DNA from: Desulfoprunum sp.
GTDB taxonomy: Bacteria; Desulfobacterota; Desulfobulbia; Desulfobulbales; Desulfocapsaceae
Direction of reading: 5' to 3'
NCBI GenBank assembly: GCA_030696435.1
Contig: JAUYSF010000409.1
Location: 1-6,352 of the forward strand
Length of the DNA: 6,352 nt
Shown piece after piece: positions 1 through 6,352 of this stretch (within the stretch, counting starts at the first letter, position 1; the number at the start of each line of letters is the position of its first letter). A program made the position numbers and the translations under genes. Under the pieces are notes generated by a model, which was not told the DNA's origin, did not search any database, and saw nothing but the letters and a program-made list of their open reading frames with translations.

Positions 1-495
1 CTCAAGCTCATCAGTTCTTGGCCGGATCACCCCCTCTACATTGAGGCGCTGGTTGAGGGCATTGAACAGGGCCTCCTGCACTTTTGCGGCCAGGATGTAC
101 AAATTGTCTACAGCGCCCACAGCCTCCCCGTGTCCTACATAAACGAAGGTGACCCCTATATCGATCACCTCATCCTCACGATCCGGGCAATTGAGAAAAA
201 GACAGGAAGAAGCGGCAGACTCTGTTATCAGAGCAGGAGCGGGCCGGTCGAATGGCTTTCACCATCCACACCGTCAATGCTCAGGCTGCTGGCGGCAGAG
301 GGTTGCAAAAATATTCTCATGATACCCATCAGTTTTATCTCAGACCATATTGAGACGCTGTATGAGATCGATATCCTTTACAAACACCAAGCTGAAGAAC
401 TCGGCATGCACCTTCTGTCAACCGCATCCCTCAACAGTCATCCCACCTTTATCGCCTGCCTCCGGGATCTAGTCCTGCACGCTGTAACTCAATAA
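1..495 (+). CDS. hemH: Ferrochelatase, C-terminal part (5' end outside the window)
   Basis: Ferrochelatase inserts Fe2+ into protoporphyrin IX (or coproporphyrin III in the CpfC branch), the metal-insertion step of haem synthesis, in the cytosol or at the membrane face. The frame is open from base 1, giving 164 residues before the TAA at 493-495; the family is usually 310-350 residues, so roughly the C-terminal half is present. Seen directly: the SAHSLP motif at visible residues 38-43, whose His40 matches the catalytic/metal-binding His; YQSRSGP and WLSPST at about 76-89, the usual porphyrin-cleft strand; and ISDHIETLYEID at 113-124, whose Glu118 matches the conserved catalytic Glu. The 78-residue His-Glu distance is normal. 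The GTG at 130 is internal, not a start. No C-terminal cysteine cluster for a 2Fe-2S centre follows. It converges on rodA and is functionally unrelated to it. Protoporphyrin versus coproporphyrin use cannot be decided from this part. Confidence 0.95.
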   Translation, partial: LKLISSWPDHPLYIEALVEGIEQGLLHFCGQDVQIVYSAHSLPVSYINEGDPYIDHLILTIRAIEKKTGRSGRLCYQSRSGPVEWLSPSTPSMLRLLAAEGCKNILMIPISFISDHIETLYEIDILYKHQAEELGMHLLSTASLNSHPTFIACLRDLVLHAVTQ

Positions 496-542
496 CCGTT
501 CCCTGAAAAAACGAGATATTACGTCCAGGCCGTTCTTGCGGC
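496..542. other. Convergent hemH/rodA intergenic gap
   Basis: These 47 bases separate the stop codons of two converging genes. A bidirectional terminator would be expected here. Only a short stem is visible (GGCCG with CGGCT around a 6-base loop, one G-U pair, about 533-542 running to the rodA stop), with no adjacent T-run on either strand. On the minus strand a six-T run (complement of 504-509) lies some 20 bases further on, too far to form a canonical terminator with that stem. Confidence 0.4.
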
Positions 543-1649
543 TCAGACCTGAAATCGCCGCATCCTGACGTTCATCAGGATTGCAATCCCCATCATGGTT
601 GTAAGGAGCGAAGAACCTCCGTATGAAACAAGAGGGAGAGGGATACCAACCACCGGAAGCAATCCCAGGATCATCAGGATGTTGATGACTGCCTGCCAGA
701 AAATGAGCATGACCACGCCGAAGGACAATAAAACCCCGAACCGATCCCTGGCGTTCATGGCAATGTACAGGCCCCAAATCAGCATGAAAAAATAAATACT
801 CAAGAAAATAAGGCTACCCACAAAGCCCCATTCCTCTCCAAATACAGAGAAAGCAAAGTCGGTGTGTCGTTCCGGCAGAAAATGTAAATGCCCCTGGGTT
901 CCTTCTAAATATCCCTTGCCGAATTTTCCTCCGCTCCCTACCGCTATTTTTGACTGCAGGATCTGGTAACCATGCCCCATGGGATCATTTTCCGGATTGA
1001 GAAAAGTCTGTATTCGCTGTTTTTGATATGGCTTGAGAACCTTCTCCCAAGCAAACAAAATCATGCCGAATCCCGCGCTTCCCAAGATGAGATATGTCGA
1101 TAACTTGAGGCGAACAAAAATGGTCATCGACACAAAAATGACACCCAGCATCATTGCAGTTCCCAAATCAGGCTGGAGCAGAATGAGAACAAAAGGCAGG
1201 CTTGTGAGCAGGATCGGGACACCAAGCTGTTTCAGCGAGTATCCATCCATGATCTCCTTACGGGAATAATAACTTGCCAAGGCAATGACCATCATGAGCT
1301 TGGCAGGTTCAGAGGGCTGGAGTTTGAAAAAACCGAGATTGATCCACCGCTGCGAGCCATTTGCTTCGTGGCCAATGAAAAAGGCGAGAATGAGCAGGCC
1401 GATAATAAGGACATAAAAAGGATAATTCCAGAAGAGCAATTCCTGATAATCAACACAGATAACCAGAAGCAGTACGACAAAACTCACAAGGAAGAAAATC
1501 CCCTGCTTGATGTATGGTGCCGAAGCGATGGAGGCAGGAGGATATGATGCACTGTAGAGATTGCAGAGTGCCATCGCACAAACAAGCAGGAGCAGCATAA
1601 GGAGGACAAAGTCAAAATTTGCCAACAACCTTCTATCGATGCGTATCAT
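543..1649 (-). CDS. rodA: RodA, SEDS-family peptidoglycan glycosyltransferase (lipid II polymerase)
   Basis: RodA is a polytopic inner-membrane enzyme that polymerises lipid II into glycan strands for sidewall growth, working as a pair with PBP2. The 368-residue product has about ten hydrophobic segments from residue 13 to 362 and the usual family length. SEDS signatures are present in order: the QPSE-AK block at 111-117, QPDLGT at 159-164, NPENDPMGHGYQ at 218-229, and LPERHTDF at 258-265. In the last, Asp264 matches the catalytic Asp of the large periplasmic loop (Asp262 in E. coli RodA, from memory). PLPLVSYGGSS at 337-347 follows. RodA is chosen over FtsW because it lies directly after mrdA. 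The ATG at 1649 is preceded by AGGGGAG four bases upstream. It is the last gene of the cluster, 60 bases after mrdA, and is most likely co-transcribed with it. No defects were seen. Confidence 0.97.
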   Translation of the reverse strand: MIRIDRRLLANFDFVLLMLLLLVCAMALCNLYSASYPPASIASAPYIKQGIFFLVSFVVLLLVICVDYQELLFWNYPFYVLIIGLLILAFFIGHEANGSQRWINLGFFKLQPSEPAKLMMVIALASYYSRKEIMDGYSLKQLGVPILLTSLPFVLILLQPDLGTAMMLGVIFVSMTIFVRLKLSTYLILGSAGFGMILFAWEKVLKPYQKQRIQTFLNPENDPMGHGYQILQSKIAVGSGGKFGKGYLEGTQGHLHFLPERHTDFAFSVFGEEWGFVGSLIFLSIYFFMLIWGLYIAMNARDRFGVLLSFGVVMLIFWQAVINILMILGLLPVVGIPLPLVSYGGSSLLTTMMGIAILMNVRMRRFQV

Positions 1650-1653
1650 AGCA

Positions 1654-1660
1654 CTCCCCT
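1654..1660 (-). promoter_or_regulatory. Ribosome binding site of rodA
   Basis: AGGGGAG on the minus strand ends four bases before the ATG at 1649-1647 and follows an A-run. It is a strong purine-rich Shine-Dalgarno that fixes the rodA start. It contrasts with the weak sites before mreC, mreD and mrdA. Confidence 0.75.
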
Positions 1661-1709
1661 TTTTTGCTGATTCTGAACACAGGAACGGTTCTGATGGATT
1701 CTTGCCATA

Positions 1710-3611
1710 TCAATGAACCTCTCCGGCAGGTGTTTCTGGTTGGGCATTCATGCGCTCGCGGAAATATTCCTTGAGGACGGCTGTGGCGATAGGTGTCGCC
1801 CCTGAGCCACCATGAAGACCATGCTCAACAAGGACCGTCACTGCGATTTCTGGATCCTCAGCCGGAGCGAAACAGGTAAACCAGGCATGATCCCGGAATT
1901 TATAGGGGATGTCTTCTTCTTGCAAATGCTTATAGACCGCCACTTTGACTACCTGCGCGGTGCCGGTCTTTCCCGCCACAGTGATGCCATCAAGCTTGGC
2001 ATTGCGAGCCGTGCCGTGCGGGCCGTTAACCACCCCAACCAAGCCCTCACGTATCAGAGCCAAATAACCGTCCAGACCTTTTATTTCATTGAGCAACTCT
2101 GGTTGAAATTTGGCGACCACCGTTCCATCAGGATCAGTGACCTGTTCGACAAGTTGCGGCCGGTAGAGTTTGCCGCCATTGGCTAACGTTGCCGTCATCT
2201 GGCAGATCTGCAGGGGGCTTGCCAGGTTAAATCCCTGGCCGATGGCCGTCGAGAGGGTCTCGCCATCCTGCCATTTTGTCTGATAACGAGACATCTTCCA
2301 TTTTTTCGTGGGAGTCAAACCACTCTTTTCGTGCTCCAGCTCTACACCTGTTTTCTGGCCAAGCCCAAATTTTTCTGCATATTCTGCGAGCTTATCGACA
2401 CCAACACGCTGCCCAACCTGATAGAAATAGACATCACAAGATTCCTCTAAGGCCCGTTTTAGGGTTACAGTTCCGTGACCTTGCTTTTTCCAACAACCAT
2501 ACCGGCGATTGCCAAAAAAATAGTGCCCCGGGCAATAGAGAGGGGTGTCTGCGGTGATAGCCCCGGTTGCCAAACCGGCCAGAGCCGTGACGACCTTATA
2601 GGTTGATCCTGGCGGATAAGTCGCCTGTACCACCTTGTTCAGCAAGGGGTGCTTTGGATTGTCAAGGAGTTCTTTCCAGTTGTCTTGGGAGATACCACCG
2701 GTAAAGTCATTGAGGCGGATATGCGGTGTCGAGGCCAGTGCGAGCAATTTCCCGGTTTTTACTTCCATGGCAACAACAGCGCCTGATTTTTCGCCAACCT
2801 CCATCAGTCCTTCAGCTGCCTGTTGCAAATCAATATCGAGTGTCAGACGAATTTCTCTACCCGGTAAAGGATCGTCACTTTTCAGCAGTTGTCGCTCAAA
2901 TCCTTTGGCATCGACCTCGGAGTAGTTGTTGCCCTTCTCGCCGCGCAGATCGGCTTCACGGAGTTTTTCCAGGCCCATTTTTCCGATCATGTCTCCACCA
3001 CGATAAACTGAGCTCTTTGCGTTTTCCAGTTCAGCCTTGCTGATCGCCCCCAGATAACCAATTATATTTGCAGCTAAATCCTGATGCTGATAGACTCGAA
3101 CAGGCTGTACTTCAATGCGAATTCCGGAAAATTCCTGGTTGTGGTTTTCAAGATAGGCGAGGGTCTTCCAGTCGATATCCTCTTTCAGTCGTATAGGTAT
3201 ATAGCGGGGGGTGTCCGCCGCGTCCCGAACCATTTTCCATAGGTTGAAGACATCTTCACCGAGAACGGGCGCAAGACGTTTAAGGACATCTCCGAGATCA
3301 TGGGAATCCTCCCGGAGCAGGACGACATTGAATGACGGACGGTTGGTTACTATCTCCCGGCCTTTACGATCAAGAATATGTCCTCTCGGCGCGGCAACCT
3401 GACGGATTCGCACTCGGTTCGTGTCGGCACGATTCCTGTACTCCTCACCATTCCTGATCTGCAACGACCAGAGCCTGAGCACTATAAGGGAAAAGAAAAT
3501 CAGAACAACGACAATGACTACCCCCATGCGCCGCCGCAAAATATCGAGGGCAGTGTCATCACGTTCGGCAATCTCGTCGACTTCTTTTGAAAAAATATCT
3601 TTGAAAATCAT
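1710..3611 (-). CDS. mrdA: Penicillin-binding protein 2 (elongasome D,D-transpeptidase)
   Basis: PBP2 is the class B, monofunctional transpeptidase that crosslinks the glycan strands made by RodA; it is anchored in the inner membrane with its catalytic domain in the periplasm. The product is 633 residues, a normal length. Seen in order: a cytosolic tail; one membrane anchor at about 29-50; the class B N-terminal signature RGHILDRKGR at 76-85; a pedestal domain to about 250; and the transpeptidase domain with its three active-site motifs, STYK (nucleophile Ser336, Lys339), SCD at 391-393 (the SxD form typical of PBP2) and KTG at 548-550. Cys360, Cys373, His379 and Cys392 align with the zinc-ligand positions known in some PBP2 proteins. 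The ATG at 3611 is the only upstream start available, since an in-frame TGA lies eight codons before it; its Shine-Dalgarno is weak. It starts 25 bases after mreD, implying one transcript. Confidence 0.97.
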   Translation of the reverse strand: MIFKDIFSKEVDEIAERDDTALDILRRRMGVVIVVVLIFFSLIVLRLWSLQIRNGEEYRNRADTNRVRIRQVAAPRGHILDRKGREIVTNRPSFNVVLLREDSHDLGDVLKRLAPVLGEDVFNLWKMVRDAADTPRYIPIRLKEDIDWKTLAYLENHNQEFSGIRIEVQPVRVYQHQDLAANIIGYLGAISKAELENAKSSVYRGGDMIGKMGLEKLREADLRGEKGNNYSEVDAKGFERQLLKSDDPLPGREIRLTLDIDLQQAAEGLMEVGEKSGAVVAMEVKTGKLLALASTPHIRLNDFTGGISQDNWKELLDNPKHPLLNKVVQATYPPGSTYKVVTALAGLATGAITADTPLYCPGHYFFGNRRYGCWKKQGHGTVTLKRALEESCDVYFYQVGQRVGVDKLAEYAEKFGLGQKTGVELEHEKSGLTPTKKWKMSRYQTKWQDGETLSTAIGQGFNLASPLQICQMTATLANGGKLYRPQLVEQVTDPDGTVVAKFQPELLNEIKGLDGYLALIREGLVGVVNGPHGTARNAKLDGITVAGKTGTAQVVKVAVYKHLQEEDIPYKFRDHAWFTCFAPAEDPEIAVTVLVEHGLHGGSGATPIATAVLKEYFRERMNAQPETPAGEVH

Positions 3612-3636
3612 TGCTCTACCATGATCTATTCATCAT

Positions 3637-4173
3637 TCAGGGTTTTCTGCGCAAGTGTCTTGGTTGGAGCTTTCTTTTCTGTAGGTATTCGCTGAGGGCA
3701 TTCAGAAGGAGAAAACAGGGAATCGTTGCGACTACCAGGATGCCGGTCTCGCCAAAAACCCGGCCCCAGGACCATTCCGGGAGAAAATCAGGAAGGGTGA
3801 AGGAATACAGGCAATAGGTTACCAACTGCACGATAAAGTAACTGAGGCCTACCAGCGGGATCTGATACGTCGATTCCCTTAAAGGATTGTTGGTCGTCAA
3901 GGCCTTGAGCCCGGCAAACACCGCAAGGCACTCGAGGGGATAAACTCCAAGATTTATCCCCGTCAACGAATCCATTATCCAACCGAGAACAAATGTCAGC
4001 AGAAGTCCTGGCAACCAGGCGAAACGATAGGCCGTAAAGGCCACAATGATGAAGACAAAATCAGGACGCCCAATCCAAGCAGGAAAAGACTGGAGCAGGG
4101 TTGTCTCAAGGACAATCAGCAGAATACCTAATGCAAGAAAACAAAGAGTCAGCACCTTTAACCTGTCATTCAA
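3637..4173 (-). CDS. mreD: Rod shape-determining protein MreD
   Basis: MreD is a small polytopic inner-membrane protein that binds MreC and helps couple MreB filaments to the wall-synthesis enzymes; no catalytic activity is known. The 178-residue product (family usually 160-180) is mostly hydrophobic, with five or six membrane segments at roughly 6-28, 38-54, 56-71, 76-92, 104-125 and 141-162. A basic tail (QKRKLQPRHLRRKP) follows. Family-like blocks seen are GRPDFVFIIVAF at 35-46 and GWIMDSLTGINLG at 64-76. The first available start is TTG at 4173, which overlaps the mreC stop by eight bases and suggests translational coupling. A GTG at 4155, six bases after an AGG, is an alternative that would shorten the protein by six residues. 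Identity is secure from sequence plus its place between mreC and mrdA; the exact start is not. Confidence 0.92.
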   Translation of the reverse strand: MNDRLKVLTLCFLALGILLIVLETTLLQSFPAWIGRPDFVFIIVAFTAYRFAWLPGLLLTFVLGWIMDSLTGINLGVYPLECLAVFAGLKALTTNNPLRESTYQIPLVGLSYFIVQLVTYCLYSFTLPDFLPEWSWGRVFGETGILVVATIPCFLLLNALSEYLQKRKLQPRHLRRKP

Positions 4174-5041
4174 CGGATAAATTCATTTCCCGCAGAATCT
4201 TCTGCCTGTCTGTAGGATCAATAAGAACATACTCCAGTTTCTGAAAATCGACAGCAGGTTGTACCTCGATTTCCTGGAACATGCCCCTTTCCTTTTCCCG
4301 AACAGCAGAAACCACACCTAAGGCGATACCGGAAGCGAATACCCCGCCTATTCCGGCAGTGACAATATGATCCCCCACCGCCACATCAGTATTTTTCAAT
4401 ACATAGTTGAGGACAAATCCCTTTTCACCAGCCCCTTTCAGAATCCCTCGCACCCTATTCTTCTGAACCATGGCATCAATAGCACTGCTGGGTGCATTGG
4501 CAAGCAGTACTTTGGAGTAATGCTCGGAAACGTGAATAACCTGACCGACGACCCCTTCAGGCGTCAGGACCACCATTCCGTCCGCAATATCATCGGCCTT
4601 ACCGCGATCAATCAGGATGGTCTGAAACCAGTAGGCGGGATCCTTGCCCACCACTCTGGCCGTAAGCAATCTAAATTCTTGTTTCTCCTTGAATTCGAGC
4701 AGGGTTTGGAGATGAAGATAGGTTCTGTAGGCTTCACGGTATTCGCCAAGCTCAGACATATATTTATCGACAAGAGTATGGAGTCGCTTGTTTTCCGCCC
4801 TCACACTCCAGAGACCGACATAATCATCGGTGAAATCACCAATTCCGTCAGCCAACCTTGAGGCCACTTTCTGCAGGGGACTTATAACATCGAGGGTAAG
4901 CTGGTGCGCTGCCCCGAACCTGTCTCCGATCATAGAGGCAAGTACGAGTAAAGCGACGGTCAAAAGAGTTCCACCAAAGAGAAGAAGTCTGATGGTTGCT
5001 ATCCGGGATTGCCCTTTTTTGTCGCTAGCTCTTTTTCTCAC
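4166..5041 (-). CDS. mreC: Rod shape-determining protein MreC
   Basis: MreC is a bitopic inner-membrane protein whose periplasmic domain self-associates and binds PBP2, activating the RodA-PBP2 pair. The 291-residue product (family about 270-370) shows a basic N-terminus, one membrane anchor at about 17-37, a helical probable coiled-coil stretch at about 78-120, and then the double beta-barrel domain at about 125-275. Typical MreC blocks are VVGKDPAYWFQTILIDRG at 130-147, GVVGQVIHV at 163-171, RGILKGAG at 198-205, and GDHIVTAGIGGVFASGI at 223-239, with the closing VQPAVDFQKLEYVL at 260-273. Where relatives often have an Asp before the SxIDA block, this protein has Asn-Ala-Pro (182-184). The start is GTG at 5041; an in-frame TGA two codons upstream rules out a longer product, and the next Met lies inside or after the anchor. 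No clear Shine-Dalgarno is seen. Its stop overlaps the mreD start. Confidence 0.95.
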   Translation of the reverse strand: MRKRASDKKGQSRIATIRLLLFGGTLLTVALLVLASMIGDRFGAAHQLTLDVISPLQKVASRLADGIGDFTDDYVGLWSVRAENKRLHTLVDKYMSELGEYREAYRTYLHLQTLLEFKEKQEFRLLTARVVGKDPAYWFQTILIDRGKADDIADGMVVLTPEGVVGQVIHVSEHYSKVLLANAPSSAIDAMVQKNRVRGILKGAGEKGFVLNYVLKNTDVAVGDHIVTAGIGGVFASGIALGVVSAVREKERGMFQEIEVQPAVDFQKLEYVLIDPTDRQKILREMNLSVE

Positions 5042-5081
5042 AAATCACGTTGTAGTATTCAAGGACAAAACTGAGATTCTG

Positions 5082-5106
5082 CTCCCTTCGTCGACCTTTG
5101 CGGGAG
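5082..5106 (-). other. Possible weak stem-loop between mreB and mreC
   Basis: In the 69-base gap between mreB and mreC, the message can pair CTCCC (5106-5102) with GGGAG (5086-5082) around a 15-base loop containing GTCGAC. There is no U-run, so it is not a terminator. It might be an mRNA processing or stability element, but a 5-bp stem is easily expected by chance. Confidence 0.2.
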
Positions 5107-5110
5107 ATTA

Positions 5111-6315
<1,205 letters not shown>

Positions 6316-6352
6316 CATTTTCCCCATAAAAATTTTGGGAATTTGGTTGACA

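Noticed and set aside
130..495. A separate 121-residue gene starting at GTG 130
   Set aside because: The frame is open from base 1 and the catalytic SAHSLP motif lies before 130, so this is simply the continuation of ferrochelatase.
469..777. 102-residue minus-strand open frame over the hemH end and rodA 3' end
   Set aside because: It overlaps rodA in another frame on the same strand and covers the hemH stop; its composition is unlike a real protein.
1650..1709. Possible promoter or terminator between mrdA and rodA
   Set aside because: Only short, weak repeats (for example GAAC/GTTC) are visible, with no T-run after a stem and no paired hexamers; co-transcription is the simpler reading.
4367..4861. 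164-residue plus-strand open frame opposite mreC
   Set aside because: It is entirely antisense to the conserved MreC coding sequence and has no recognisable motif or supporting ribosome binding site.

Overview
The window holds the conserved rod-shape (elongasome) gene cluster of a Gram-negative bacterium, read on the minus strand in the order mreB, mreC, mreD, mrdA (PBP2), rodA. It runs from position 6148 down to 543. The 3' half of a ferrochelatase gene (hemH) enters from the left edge on the plus strand and converges on rodA. Protein style, moderate GC, and the compact five-gene order with rodA after mrdA fit a deltaproteobacterium-type organism (Desulfobacterota and relatives). This placement rests on general resemblance only and is low to moderate in confidence.

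Layout. Positions 1-495 are the C-terminal 164 residues of ferrochelatase, with the catalytic His and Glu motifs. Positions 496-542 are a short convergent gap with no convincing terminator. Positions 543-1649 are rodA (SEDS glycosyltransferase) and 1710-3611 are mrdA (PBP2 transpeptidase). Positions 3637-4173 are mreD, whose start overlaps the end of mreC (4166-5041). A 69-base gap separates mreC from mreB (5111-6148). Positions 6149-6352 are the non-coding upstream region of mreB. It holds a strong Shine-Dalgarno, a candidate sigma70-type promoter with an extended -10, a perfect dyad over its -35, and a long imperfect hairpin followed by a U-run.

How the genes work together. MreB filaments on the inner membrane face orient the complex. 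MreC and MreD link MreB to the periplasmic enzymes. RodA polymerises glycan strands from lipid II and PBP2 crosslinks them, giving sidewall elongation. All five genes look intact with their key motifs present, so this is a complete core elongasome. Ferrochelatase, which inserts iron into the porphyrin ring in haem synthesis, is an unrelated neighbour.

I see no mobile element, RNA gene, CRISPR array or undescribed system. The observations most worth checking are a Cys-rich version of the PBP2 zinc site, the structured mreB leader with its dyad-covered promoter, and the graded strength of translation starts along the operon.
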